A program made the position numbers and the translations under genes. A DNA stretch of 64,000 nucleotides from Temnothorax longispinosus (lineage: Eukaryota; Arthropoda; Insecta; Hymenoptera; Formicidae): the NCBI RefSeq assembly GCF_030848805.1, contig NC_092366.1:16062620-16126619 (forward strand). Direction: 5' to 3'. The notes below the pieces were generated by a model. The model saw only the letters and a list, made by a program, of their open reading frames with translations, was not told where the DNA came from and made no database searches. Below are positions 1-13,900 of the stretch, piece after piece. How positions within the stretch are numbered: the first letter of the stretch is position 1; every line of letters starts with the position of its first letter.

Positions 1-767
1 ATGTTCTCTAACCGATTCTTAACGATTTTTGTAAATGGAAAATATAAAAAACTCGAGAATTTATAAAATTGAATCACGTGCTCAGATAGACATTAGGTCT
101 GTTTTCTATTGTTGAACTGGCTGCACTAGTTCAGAGTTCATCTTTTTTACGATACATAGGAAAGAAAAAGAACTCTGAACTAGTGTAGCCAGTTCAACAA
201 TAAAAAACAGACCCATTGTCTTATTTTGTAATATGCTATTTTCTTTCGTGTTCTTTTTGAAAGACTTTGAAAATTATTGTGTCTACTTATCGATATGAGC
301 TCACAAAGTGCATTACTTCTAAAAAGTTTTAGAAAAAGCTTCTAAAACCTTGAATAAAATATTTTTCTTTCTAATCGCAACAGAATTTAAAACTGTTATA
401 TATATTATATGATATAACTTTGCTTTACGTTTTATTCCTATTATTTATCATTGATACTCAATATGTGTTAAAATAGTTGATTACAAAATACAAAATAGTA
501 CTTAAAATAGTTGATTACAAAAATGACTGTTAAATCAATACAAAATATAAATAAATAAATAATACATATTATTAAATCATATTAATTTCTAAAGATTAAA
601 AATGCAATGCAATGCGTATTTTAACAAAACGTATGAAATTCAAGATTTCGATAAATTTGCGTAAATATCGATTATTGTAATCTGAACAGGACATCTCAGA
701 TATTATCAAATAATTGATTATAGTTACAGTATAACTGCAAAAGAAATTTATCTTATCGTTAAAATGG
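1..767. other. AT-rich sequence upstream of the phospholipase gene
   Basis: Apart from the foldback element at 96-213 this stretch is AT-rich and shows no supportable exon. It is probably the intergenic or distal promoter region of the phospholipase A1 gene. Confidence 0.5.
96..213. repeat. Foldback (MITE-like) element
   Basis: Two arms of about 45 bp are inverted copies of each other, from GGTCTGTTTT on the left to AAAACAGACC on the right, around a short A/T-rich loop. The arms include TTGTTGAACTGGCT and its reverse complement. No coding capacity. It is probably a small non-autonomous inverted-repeat transposon; the target-site duplication is not clear. Confidence 0.7.
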
Positions 768-841
768 TATATAAGTATACCGACAAAAGTCAGGCGCTTT
801 AAAAGCAGTTGAATGTTCTGCAGTGTTAACAACAATTAAGC
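768..841 (+). promoter_or_regulatory. Core promoter and 5' UTR of the phospholipase A1 gene
   Basis: A TATA box, TATATAAG, lies at 768-775, about 67 bp upstream of the ATG at 842. Transcription would start near 795-805 and leave a leader of about 40 nt with no upstream ATG that competes in frame. The start site is inferred, not seen. Confidence 0.65.
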
Positions 842-2776
842 ATGGAGATACGCGTTCTAATTGGTGCCTTGCTTGCCTGCACCGTTGCTGGTAAAAATAA
901 TATTTGCATGTTTATCTGTAAAAAAAGATGAATTTGTTGACAATTCTAGACTCGCACATTAACTTTTTAAGATTCGAATAGAAAGACAATCGTTAATATT
1001 ATTGTGTTTTATATATATATTCTTCCTATATATTTTCTTTTTTTCATTGTGCAGGGCTTCCAGTGAAAGAGCAGGTGGTTCCTGACGATATTTTTACTTC
1101 ACTTGATTACGAATTATTTCAAGATAAAGTAATGTACGTATACGACGACAACGAGAACTTGGTGAAGCTAACATTGGACAACGCCGGGAACGACGAAGAT
1201 GGAGACGACAGCGATATCGCAAGCCGTGTCTTATTCTATCTGTATAATAAAGACAATGTTAACGATCCGAAGCAACTCTACGTCAATGACGAGGCTGCTC
1301 TAAAGAACAGCAACTTCGATCCTGCGAAACCAACGCGTTTTATAACTCACGGATGGACGAATTCTCGCAAAAGCGCAGCATGCACTTTAGTTCGCGACGG
1401 TATGTAAACATTTATCATGTAGCGTGGAAATATTACATAACGTTTTGCAATTTAAGATAATTATTAATAGAAATTCGAAATATAGAACACTACTTTGTTT
1501 TATATAAATGAATCCAATTCATGATTAAATCAGAAGACGATTTCATTTCTTCTGTTGGAATATCTTATTATGCTAATGTCTGTTGTTTTTTATGCAGCTT
1601 ATCTTGGGCATAAAGATTACAACGTGATCGTCATCGACTGGAGGTCAATAAGTAGGAGGCCCTATGTTTGGGCCAGCAAGCGTGTCCCGCTGATCGGTCA
1701 ATTCGTCGCCACTATGATCAATTTTCTCGTGAAGCATGGAATGGATTTGTCGCACACCGTACTGGTCGGCCACTCTCTTGGTGCCCATATAGTTGGAATC
1801 GCTGCTCGCAACGCTGACAGCGATATCAGTTATGTCGTGGGTAAGTTTTCAATATTTTACACCTAATAGCATTTATATATTCGACAAAGACATTTGACGC
1901 CACGAAAAATATATCTTACATCTTTAATATTCTGATTAGTCTTAAATTTTTGAACAGATAAGTAGCCTCTTTTTATCAAGCGTCATTAAATCTCACAGAG
2001 ATTGAAGATTATATAACCGATTAAGAAAACTTTATTTCGCCCTTCTCTTCATGTAGAAAAGATAGTATATTTTTAATATTAATGCGTCATTACTTTTCGC
2101 AGTCGCGGTAGCCCTCTCTTTGAGACGTATCAAATTTTTAAGAAGTTTGCATTTATCTTTCATGTTTAATACGCATTAGATGCGTATGTTAGTTCAGAAA
2201 GTATTGTGATTCGCTTTTTATCTTCTTTTTCACATATATTGATCAAACGTCGTCATTGCTCGTTTCTTTCATCGAATATAAAAGTCGATTATGTCGATCT
2301 GATCAATTAATTACAATTATTAATTGACATGGCGCAAATTTATCGTTCCAGGACTAGATCCAGCTTTACCCGGCTTTAGTCGGGCCGGTCCAGGATCCAT
2401 GATATCGAGCGACGATGCGAAGTACGTGGAGATCATTCATACTAACGGTGGTCTTCTCGGTATCTTGGCAGCCATCGGAGATGTCGATTATTATCCCAAC
2501 GGCGGCGAAAGGCAGCACGGCTGTCGAGTGGATCCCGGCGGCGCGTGTTCCCATGCTCGCTCGTACAAGTTCTTCGCCGAGTCTATCAACAGCGAGGTAG
2601 GATTCCACGGGAAGAGCTGCACTAGTTTCCATCGATTTATAAAGGGCCTGTGCAAAGACTCGCACGCATCCATCATGGGCGGTCACAAGCCGCTCTTCAG
2701 CGCCCACGGTACCTACTACCTAAATACCAATCCGTCGTCTCCGTTCGCGAGCGGGCCGGTCGCGATGCGACGCTGA
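842..2776 (+). CDS. Secreted phospholipase A1 (venom-type, pancreatic-lipase family)
   Basis: Four exons, 842-890, 1055-1399, 1598-1840 and 2352-2776, join in phase 1 with GT..AG borders and give 353 residues. The enzyme should hydrolyse the sn-1 acyl ester of phospholipids outside the cell. Residues 1-17 are a hydrophobic signal peptide. An acidic prosegment-like stretch lies near 58-70. The oxyanion region is THGW (114-117). The nucleophile is Ser191 in GHSLGAH, the acid is Asp215 in GLDPA, and the base is His280 in CSHAR. The lid loop between Cys270 and Cys278 is very short, as in hymenopteran venom PLA1 and unlike triglyceride lipases. The length fits the family and no break is seen. Whether this copy is expressed in venom gland or another tissue cannot be told from DNA. 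Confidence 0.93.
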
Positions 2777-5700
2777 TGAGCGCCTGGAGCGCGATCTTGA
2801 AGGATCGGCCAGACTAGACGATCAGCGAAGATTCTGAATTTGGCAATTCATCGCGGAACAGGAAGGAGAGATCCGCGTCGAGCTAAACTCGTTTTTCCCG
2901 GCAATCGATCGGACGCGCGTTCACGGTGCGTAATTTTGTTTCCGCCCGCAACGGCTGTTTCGAGCGCGAATATTGCAGGCTCTCTCGCCGGGGTATTTTT
3001 ATATCGTCTAAGCCGGGGCTGCAAATCGTTTGGACTACCGGGAATCGTAGGCGCTATTTATCGAAGGAACAGGATGAAGTATCGTCGCTGTCGCGCGACG
3101 TTTCGCCTTACCGTCGACCTAATTACCGGCGTAAACGGCGGCCAGCGCGTATTTTTGCGAAATACGTCTCGTGTGACGTAAAATGCATCATAACGTTTTA
3201 TTGGAAATGCAAAATACCGGGAGGATACGCCCGACGTATTCTCTAAATGCGAGCCAAGTCGCGTTAAATGCACGTATCAAATTTCCTGCCGTTGTCCATT
3301 CTTTTCCTCGCAGCGACTCGCAACGTATTCGATGCGTGTACGCGTGCAAACATCCACCGGAGACGCACGGCCTCTCCGAACGAAAAGCGAATCGCTCGGA
3401 GCAGCCGCGGTCTTAGTCGCGATGCATTAAATTTTATCGTAATATAATACGTCTCGCGTATATCGTGCATAGCAACAAAAATAACAAAGCGATACGGAAA
3501 ACAGTTGGATTAAACCGTGCGCTGAATTTTAGGCTCCGGGCTGTTTCGTGTAAACAGATATTTATCATTTTGACGTAATGCACGAGATGAAGTTTTGAAA
3601 GAAAAAGAGATAAACGTGATCTCGCAAAATAAGGGAGATCGTCTCAAAAAGTGAGTGTCTTCGTCGATTTTAGAATAGATGCGAACGTTAATCGCAGGAA
3701 CGGCTGATCTTCAGGACATGTGTATATATATAATCTATTACGTGAAAAATATTCCCCATTTTAGATCTATGACGCTTGATTGGAAAATGCACGATCATTT
3801 TCATGATATTAGCAATGCAATGAAATGTGATGAAATTTATACCTGTTTATAACAGAGCACTGATGTACAAATTATTATATTTTTGCAAAAAATCACACGG
3901 GTACTTATTTTATTACTCTAAATCCAAACCTATACAACTAGATAATAAATTATCTTTAGTCATAATAACAACAATAATCACGACGCTATTACCTAAAAAT
4001 ATTCTAACATTTCAAAATTATTCTAATATTAAACAACTCTTTTTAAGTTTATTGAAAAGAATCCGAAGTAAACAAATTGTTTTGTAAGTTTTGAAAAGAA
4101 CGTATGCGTTAAAATAATTTACGTAGAAGTAGAAAAAATATTTTTATTATCGAAATTATATAGATGTTTTCCGTTAATATATGTGTGTGTGTTAAACTAT
4201 AACATATGTTAAAACTACTGCCGGAAAAACACTCAAAAGGTATTAATGAATTTTTTTATTTTACGGATTTGCAATTGGTATAAAATATTCAGCCCGAAAT
4301 GATTGACTCTCGGCGCTAAATCGCAATATCTACAAGTTCGATAAGGCGCCGAATGTTTCTATTGCGGATATACGCCGGGAGTATCAATTGTTCACACTCG
4401 CAATTGAAATATCCGCGATAAAAGTTGGCGAAGCCGGGTCGTGTTTCATTAACGTGTGAACAATGGGTACGCCAGATGCAAGCCGGCCACCTGAGTATGA
4501 ATACCACCTGACGTGAATAAGGATCCCGAATAGGTGGACCGAAAAAATCCTAACGCAGGACGTCCCAAATAGGAATATATCTTTCTTGATCAGAAAGGCA
4601 TTCCTTTAATTCATCTAGTTAATCTATTAAGGTTAACATCAATCACATCAATTTTTAACCACATCACAAGTGCCATAGAATAATATGTATGATTTTTTCA
4701 GTCATATAACTACAGTCTTATCTCATATATTATTACACATTCTGCGATTTCTCATGCCGATATTTCTGCTCGATAAGATTACATAATATCAAACTTGTTG
4801 GTAAACTAATACAAATTTGGCTATCGATCCAGAGTATTAAAAAGTCGGAAGAAGTATTATATAACGTAATTGTTATTTAATGTGGGTAAACAATTCATCA
4901 TCATGTTAAACATTATTTTATTTTGCATGATCTCATCCCGCTCTCTGCGCGGAATTTGTATTTCATGCCTGGTGATTCTTCCATTTTTTGCAATGACGAG
5001 AAAACAAATTCATGAAATAACTTATTCATTTTTCGTTTTAGAAAAAAAAAAACTTGTTTTAACATTCGAAAGCGTAAACTCTTTTCAGATGAAATACACA
5101 AAGTCTCGAGATCCAAATACAACTCACGCGGAGAACGTTATTTAATTGCAGCGGTAATAATTCTTTTCTTGTCTAACGCGCCCTGTCCGAGGTGTAGGTC
5201 AAGATTAAAACCCAAAATTGACGTCGAGGGAAAAATTAAAGTTGTAAAGTTTCTGGTATCTATCAACGCGAGACGGGTCCATATATCAGCATACGTAGCG
5301 CTCGCTGCCTATGTCTCAGCCGCGAAAGTGTTGTCCTTCCGATCGTATTCGAGCCGCGAGCGCGTCGGGGACGACTTTTTCCCCGTCGCGAAACAATCCC
5401 CTTGCCGTTCATTTTTCTGAAAGTATCGACACCGAACGAGAATTTATTTGCTCCTTTTAAAGTTGATGTTGTCCAAGAAAACCAACGCGTGTATACACGC
5501 ACACACTCGGATTTGTGATATTTCAATAAAAGTATTTAAAAACAAATGGAAAATATATTCCTAATTTTTTTTTCAACTGAAAGCCGAAAGAGAGAAATGG
5601 AATAACGCGTAAAATGATCAAAATGATTAAACCACAATCGCATGAAAAGAGAAATGAGCATATATTTTATCGTCCGCGGCGCAAAATATTCTATTGTAAT

Positions 5701-8205
5701 GTTTATCGATCAAGTATTACATTATCGGTACATGTAAAACACCAAGAAATTATGTATAAAATAATTAATTATCGCATTATAAATATAATTAGTTATCGCA
5801 AAATCGATATGATGATTATTATGGATAATCTAATCACGAAATCTCGCGAATTTACGAGCACAAAATGTATACAATACGCGCGATCATCGTATTATCATAA
5901 TATTGTATTATCTTCAGCCGGAAGCGATTTTTCTTATATCGAAACCTCCAATTAGGGAGACGGAAGCAGCGAGTATGGAAAACGAACCAGGTTCCGGCGG
6001 TCACCCTTCGAAGGTAGGTAGGTATATTTGATAAAAGCCGCACTCCATTTTTTGTTGCCCTTGTGGCGACTCGTTTGGTGACCAGTCGTGAATGTGAGAA
6101 ACCGGGACGACAAAAGGTTAAAAAAAAAAAGGAGCCACGACTCTTCGAGGGACGCGCGTGCATACGTACGTGTACCCACGTACGCGAGATACTTTTTTGT
6201 TCGCGCGATCTTAGGAAGCGAGAGAGATGTCGTCGCTGCCGTGTGTCTTAAAAAGCGTACCCGCGCGTTCGACGTCCCATCGGAGAGATTAATCCATCCG
6301 GAATCGTTATTGTCGCGGTGCATTTTGGGGTCCGCTACCATTATCGCGCGTGCGAAGTACTTTACCTCCCGCGGTATGTGTATGCGCGTGATATAAACTA
6401 CATAAAATAATTGCTAAATGAATCGCCGCGCTGTTTTTCCCGCCATTTAAGCGAACTTATTAAGCGAACATTTTAATTAACGCGGCGATTAATCACGTAG
6501 ATCACACATCCGGTCATCACGTTTATACGCAAATATATTATTTACGCATTTCCAAAGAGTATCGCTCCAGTCCATCGTATAGCCGAGGAAATGAACTGAT
6601 AATTGCATTATACACATAATTGCGCCAATTATGGCCGACTTTTGACGACGAATTATACGAAGCTTTGGAAACGTTTCCCCCGGCGCGGCGCGGCGGCGGA
6701 GCGTCGTCGGGAGAACGTATAGTATGCGATAGTGTAAAATCAGGTGCGCATACGTACACAGATGAAATTTCATAATCGGACGTAAGGGGTGGCGAGAGGG
6801 AGCGGAAAGGGAGGGGGACGGGCCACTCGAGAAAGAAATCGTAGGGCAAGTAATGGGAGAGCGCGGGCGACGAAAACGCATAATTTTAGATCGTAAATAC
6901 GTAACCCGAGCCAGGGTGGTCGCGCACTTACGTTTAATTGGTTCTTATGACGGTCATCTTAATTGACCGTGCGACTATTATCGGATAGGATTACCGTGTA
7001 TTTATACGGTACCTTATGGTCTTTCGCTTATGTGACTCAACGTCGATTGTAGGACGAATAGGACCCGTTTGTTCTCGGAAGAACAACCGTGTCGCGTTCG
7101 CAGAATCGATTTAATCGTACGTAATAATAACTAAACGCGCGTACGCGCAACGCGTGAATTTAATAATCGAGATAAAAAATAATGCGCGCGTCACGGACAA
7201 ACGCGCGTCCATTCGATAAATTAAACCGTTATTTATATATTCGACAAATTTTATCGACGTGTGCACGTGGCAACTTTGAATTTTCGAAAGATCGCCCACG
7301 CGACGAGAGCTCGTAAAGATTCGAGCGAGCAGCCCGGGTTCCATTAACGAGGAAGCGCGCGTCTGAATAAAATCGTATATGACGAACTTGCCGGCGCTAC
7401 ACGAGGTTTTCCAAAAGTGGTCAAGGTGGGGCTTGGGTGGACAGGTCGTTAATAAAGCTTGAAGAAGGGCCATTAATCACGGGGCTATCTCGGAGTCGAG
7501 CTCGCTCGTGTAAATACCCGCGGAGATATTTACCCAAACGCGCGTAAGTTGTGCGTACGCTCGTCGTCATCCGTCCCCTTTCAGCCCCCTCCATCCTGCG
7601 CCCCCATCACGCGTCTTCTACGATGATCAATGTAAAGAACTTCGCGATAAAAAGCGAGAAAAAAAAGCGCGGCCGGTGGAAGGAGGAGGGATAGGGAAGC
7701 ACCCTCAGTCCAAATATTGGCTGTCCATTTATCAAGCGCCGTAGGTTTCGATCCGCGCTAATTAGCTTTCCTCCTGCGCCTTTCTTCGCCGATTCCGCTT
7801 CTATCGCGCGCGCGACAACTCGTGCATAACGCTCCTTTATTTATTGCTCTTTTGATCTTGGGGCTCGGACGCGTTGATAAACGACCGGTTCATATCGCGA
7901 ATACGATTCATCGGTGACTACTAAATCACACGTTGACCAATGGGGAGCATATTGGCCCATTGACTCCCGTTTTATCGTAAGAGTCGGGCAACTGAGAAAT
8001 AAGACGCCTTAGAAAGAACCATGTTGAATCTTTCAATGCGATTCTCGCCTCGATTTACTTGATTGCCAGTATATCGCTCTTTTTCGTATTTTAAACTAAA
8101 AATTATTAAAAGATATATATTTACATTGCAGAAGACAGCGATGGATGTAACATTATGTGCTAAAGAAGCCATAAATCTTCCATGGAAGGTTCTCTCGTTT
8201 CATCA
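2777..8205. other. Gene-free interval right of phospholipase A1
   Basis: No ORF here has a recognisable domain, signal peptide or splice partners. CpG-rich patches at about 2.8-3.4, 5.2-5.5 and 6.0-7.7 kb alternate with AT-rich sequence, and open frames in those patches fit chance. Near 4361-4470 there are short inverted repeats, such as ATTGTTCACAC with GTGTGAACAAT. The 3' UTR of the phospholipase gene must begin here, but no clear polyadenylation signal was identified. Confidence 0.5.
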
Positions 8206-8448
8206 CGGGAAGAACGATTTTGCTGAAGTATCTAAAAATTTAGCTACATACAGATCTGAATAATTTTGTTGCGCCATCAAAATAATTATGTAGAACACTC
8301 AAACTGATTGCTAAAATTTCAAAATTTTTTTCAGCATTATCATCATACTTCAGTGACCTACTATAATTATTTTAATGGTGCCACAAAATTATTTTCAGAT
8401 CTGTATCTAGCTAAATTTTTAGACACTTCAGCAAAACCGTTCTTTCCG
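8206..8448. repeat. Foldback element, long inverted arms
   Basis: The left arm begins GGGAAGAACG and the right arm ends CCGTTCTTTCC. The arms run about 85 bp each with a few mismatches, including CAGATCTG near the centre of both arms, and are separated by about 70 bp. No protein is encoded. It is probably a MITE. Confidence 0.7.
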
Positions 8449-10254
8449 TACAAATAAAAATAAGCAAACTGTGTCAAATGACTCATTTTAGAACGTGACT
8501 GTGAAATTTTTTCGCTAAAATGCTCTGTCATCTGTTCTCTGTGGCGTCAAAACTCGAACGTCACAAGTTAGATCCTAAAATTAGCCGTATTACGCACACT
8601 TTCGACATATGGCCTCTCCAAGTTCAAGATAAGGCAGATCCTCCCATCAACAAGGCAATTTCTCGACGTGATTCGAATAAACGATATCCATCATCCGGCA
8701 GATCCAATCACGATCTTTGATAAGTGAAATTCACCGGGGGGGTCTCCAAGTGATTCGTAAGTCCGTTTATCTATTATTCGCGGCGAACACTCACGGTTAA
8801 CAAAGATGGCTGACTACAAACGCGTAGCCGGCTTGATGTCTACGAACGTGTGTGCGTATATTCATTTGCGCGCACACGTACACGTACACACATTCACGCA
8901 CACGCACACACACATACACACACATATATAGGCATCTACATACAAGTACGTACATGAACACGGAGTCATCGGGAAGCAAGTAGTCGCGTAGAAGACTCGA
9001 AGTCGCCGATCGCCGTCGCCGAAAAACCGCACCGGAACGCGAGCGAGACGCGATCGCGGGCAGTACGGATTGATGCACGTACGACTGGCTGGTGATGCAA
9101 CATAAATTAAACTGCATAGGTCGCCTGCACACCCCAATCAGCCCGGTGTCCCATGGTCATCGTGCAGCATTATCGGGCCGCCGCCGCCTGGATACGTGTG
9201 TGCGTGCCGTGCGTGCGTGGGCGGGAAGCGCTGCGTATGGCACGCTTTTGTATGCGGCAAAAATTGGCATTGGGCAACACGGGAGGGTTACCGTTACCCT
9301 CCGTTTCGCGACTCGTATCGACACGCCGACGGGGATAACCGCCAAAAATACCACCCCCTGTCGATCCCGATCACGCGCTCGCTTCCTGCTTTTTCCTCCC
9401 CCGCGTTTCCCTCTTTCCTCCCCACGGATGCGCGATTGTCGCGCGGATTCGAGGCGAGCGATGCCTCCGTGAGAAATCTCGCGTTTCTTACGCGCTCTGC
9501 GAACAGATCGCGGCCAAACGCGTTTATATTACGCGACCATATTTCTTAATTCTTGTGTCATTCCAATTTCATTAGGTCAGAGATAGCGGATCTGGAATTA
9601 AAAACAGAAACAGAGCTTTCCGATAGTCAGGAATTTAGAAACAGTATGAAGTGGTTGCTTGAATATTTCAATGCTCATGAGCGGAGCAGCCGATGGAAAA
9701 TCCTCGCGAAGCGCCATGCTCTGCTAGAAATATTGCACGTGATCTCGAGCATCGAGGTAACGAGGCAACAAATATTTTTCGATATCGTCCGACAAAGAAT
9801 CGGAAACGTTGTCGGAAACAAAAATGACACGACCGCTTGCACGCGCACTCCACAAAAGTGGCCAAAACGGAAAAAGTGGATCGGGAGACACCATCGGGAT
9901 CCGAGTACCCTCGGAGGATGCGTTGCGCAAAATTGCATTTAATGTTGCTAGCGCATCAGGCGGGCGAGGCAAAAAGAACGCGCAAGCGAGGAAAATACGG
10001 ATGGGGGAGCGAGCGAGAGAGGAGAGACAGAGAGGGGGACGAAAATACGAAATGAATGTGCGGACGACGAAGATGGGGAGCTGACAAAAAGAGGACGATG
10101 ATGAGAAACAGAGACAACGAGAGAGGGAACGTCGCTACTCTTTTAATTGAAAACTCGAGTGCCCTCGCGATCTTAATTAAGAGTCGAAAATCTTTAGCCC
10201 GATCGATTGGACAAACGGGGAAGGCCCGATCGGTCAGCCTCGCCCTTTGGCAAT
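8449..10254. other. Gene-free interval with a CA-rich microsatellite
   Basis: An imperfect CA/CG microsatellite occupies about 8871-8936. The rest is CpG-rich to about 10.1 kb. Open frames on both strands overlap one another and show no domain or splice structure. I see no gene. Confidence 0.45.
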
Positions 10255-10943
10255 GATCACTCGCAGCGCGAACACACTTTACGCTATTTCCGCCTTTCGC
10301 TCTGGCTCTCTTTCCGTTATTTGAAGTATTTGAATCAATTATTGCGACAGAGACACAAATCAATCATATTCTATATGAATGGTTAAAAATATCAATATTT
10401 TCTAGTGAGACATTACATCAAATTAGAAGCTATGTTAACTGAAGATATTCAAACTTTATCTGCTATAATTTTTGTAACAATTGCAAGAATGGTCACTTTA
10501 CACTATTTTCCACCTTTCGCTCTGGTTCTCTTTCTATTATTTGAATCGATCATTGCGAACGAGACACAAATCAATCATATTATATATATATATATGAATG
10601 GTTAAAAATATTTATATTTTTTAATGAGAATTATATCATATTTGAAGCTATGTATTAACTAAAGACATTCAAACTTTATCTTATCTGTTATAATTTTTGT
10701 AATAATTACAAGAATGGTCACTCGCACATTTTATGCTATTTTCCGCCTTTCGCTCTGGCTCTCTTTCTATTATTTGAAGTATTTGAATCGATCATTGCGA
10801 AAGAGGCACAAATCAATCATATTTTATATGAATAGATTAGAAATATTTATTTTTGCTAATTATATAAAATTAGAAGCTGTGCTAATTGAAGAATATTCAA
10901 ACTTTATCTTATCTATTATAATTTTTGTAACAATTGCAAGAAT
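10255..10943. repeat. Three-copy tandem repeat, unit about 225-236 bp
   Basis: Three diverged units start near 10255, 10491 and 10716. Each carries a CGCTCTGG..CTCTTTC block, then ATTTGAA, then CACAAATCAATCATAT, then CAAACTTTATC, and ends with a block like ATTTTTGTAACAATTGCAAG. Later units differ by small indels and by an (AT)n run. A 180-codon open frame running through the third unit is a by-product of the repeat. Confidence 0.85.
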
Positions 10944-13900
10944 TTTCTTTTTGCTTCTTCAAACTTTTCCTTTTAGAACACATGTCTTTTCTCGCGGTGT
11001 CCGAATCATTTCTTTCTCATTCTCTTTATCTCGAGACTCTTCATTTTTATCGCTTCGCGATAAGAGAAGTGCGTCTCTCGCGAGTCAACGCGGGGTCGAG
11101 CTTTATGAGTTAGGGGGGACAGGGGGAGGGCGGGGTGCGATAGCAATCGCAGCCACTTCGCGAATCTTGACGAAGATATTAAGCGAACGGAACGCGCAAC
11201 GGAGGAGGCGCCGTATCGTTCCGCGATGCTCGAGCCGCTCTCGAGCGGCCGGATGATCGATACTCGATAGTGCATCGGCTTCGCTTCTCGTTTGTATCCG
11301 CGACAGCGTTATGCAGCGGCTTCCTCCGTTCGGCTAATTTCAACGTAAAGCGAGACGACCGCCTGGAATATCAATAACGTTCGCGGCAAAACCCCCGCCG
11401 CGCCGCGCCGCGCGATTCCGTTGCTGGGCTTCTCGTTGTTTAGATAATAGACTGCGCCATTATATCGTTTCGTAATGGACCTACGTGCGTTTTCGAACGT
11501 AAGCGCGACTGCGGCAGCGGCCCGGCTTGTTCGCCGAACGCTTTTGCGGAGGGATACGTTATTCCGAAATTACTGCTCTTCTCCGATATTCAACCGATAC
11601 TCATTATTGTTTGAATTACGAAGATTTCGATTTCATCATATTAGTGCGTTTGTTAGGTGAATCCTATCATTTCTGCCGAGCGTTCTGCAGTGCTTCGTGT
11701 AATACAAATGAAAAGTTTCCATCATCTTTGTGTTACAAAGATAAAAATATAACAGAAATCATACAATTACATCTTTCTGTATATAAGACGAGAATATCTC
11801 TTTTTTTATATATTTTGTAACTAAAGTAATATTTAATTTAAAGAAATATAATGTTATACAATAAATATAAAGTATCTCTTCGTTCGTATTTTTGTAATTA
11901 TAAGTAAACGTTATTATTGAGTCGAGTGATCTGACAATGTGAAATATCGAAATAAATGTTTTACTCGATATGTTAAATAGAAGAATAAATAGAATAAAAA
12001 GGACGCCTAGAGAATGCAACCTGCGGTACAAAGCGGCGTCGAAAAAAGATCGTTCCGTGGGTGCTCGTCGTAATTCAAACTTTTTCGCTTTCGATGAGTT
12101 ATTAATTTGTGTTTTTTGCGTTTTTTTAATTTTTGTTTTTTCATATTTTTCTATGTTTTTTACAATTATTTTTGTTTTACGTATTTTTGTTTTAAACGCG
12201 AAATGAGTTTCAGGGCACATTCACCCTTTCATCATCGATCCGATTAGGGACCCTCATTGCCGACTTTTCCTTTTAGAGATTACTCGGAAGCACATAATGC
12301 ACATGCGTGAACATTGATTAGTTGATACATTTACTAACAGATGGCACCATCGACCTGCTTAAAAAGGGGTCAAAGTATTGTCCGCGAAATTGTGCGGGAG
12401 TGACGTTGCCGGAAATCTATTGACTAACTCTGAGATTTCGTGAAAGCGGCGTTACATCCGCGGTGAAAGACAATAAAAAATATATAATTGTTTATACGAG
12501 ACAACGTCGCGACATTAATACGTTTTTTTTATTTTAAGTAACATTAATAAATTCTTGATATATTGCAAAAATTATATTATTTACGCGGTAATATTATTTA
12601 CTATACTGCTAATTAATTTAGTTTAACCTAATTTGTACAATATATCGGAAAAGAATGCTTTTATTGGAAAAATAAAGAATTCCGTAATAATACATCTTAA
12701 AAATAGCTCAACCTAAAATATGCAGATAATGAGCTCAGAAATAGCGTGACATATAAAAGATATATTATCTCTCTAACTTTTTAAATGTAAATACGGTTAC
12801 AAAGGGCGCCAATGATAATGCCAATAATAATGAAAGTAAGCTGCTTCGATGCCTTGAAATAAAAGCGCGCATTCGATCGAGTTCTTGAGAAGGTCGCAAT
12901 GTTTTTCCCGCGACAGCGCCGGACGAATACAGGGGGGATGCAAGTTCGAAGTTTAGCAACCCTTCGGTAAGGGTGCATTGATGTGAATAGTCTACCCCTG
13001 TCCTTCGGGGGCCAATGAATTCCGCGCACTGATAATCACGCGTGTCAGTATGCGTGAACCTACTTCGTATGGTCAAGACTAACTTGGGTTACTCGTTCGC
13101 TATCGGAAACCGTTTCCGAGCCTTTCGACAACACGTCGTGTGTGTGTTCCCGCGTGTACATCATTCTGGTAAATCATTTTCGGGCGAAGGCAACTTTTAG
13201 GAATGCGCAAACGTCTGTCGATGTTTTCGAGAGTGCCGTAGATTATTCACGGTTTCACTCGTGCTGAATAATGGCAGCGTTCTAGTAGCTATCCGTATAT
13301 ACGAATCACTTCTGAATTCTACCAAAATGGATATCCGGCTTCCAACGTTATCTCTCAGCGATATCAAGCTGATATTAAAATGCGCGAGGTATCGATTCCT
13401 TTCATTTCGGTACATTAAGAAAGGATTCGGAAGTGTCCTGTCAACGTACAAATCGGTTCGCCTGTATTACAAGGCTAAATTCTTAACAACGCGATAAATC
13501 TGCCCTCTCTTTTTGATCAAAATAAACAATAATGAAAAAATAATTAGCAGTATATTAATATTAAGTATAGTTAATATTAAGTTATTAGAAATAAAACAAA
13601 TATTTTTATTCATATCGTAAAAATATTGTCTTATTACATTTGTAAGGTACTGACAACGTCTTTTTGGTGTTATTACAACCTAATTTGGCTAATTATATCG
13701 TTATTTGACACTTTTTTTCTTAACTGATATCGCTATAGATGTTTTATCGGAAACGATCTATTTATAATACAATATTTACGCTCAAAATGCAGAATTGCAG
13801 GAGGGAGGTTGAACCATCGTGTAAACGGCAGCACACAGAATCATGTGCACAGAGTTATATGTCTGCAGAGACGACAAATAATCATTATTTGCACGTCAAC

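Noticed and set aside
2366..2707. Minus-strand frames opposite phospholipase exon 4
   Set aside because: Antisense shadows of a well-supported coding exon.
10714..11256. 180-codon frame
   Set aside because: Runs through the third tandem-repeat unit and then GC-rich sequence; hydrophobic composition reflects the repeat.
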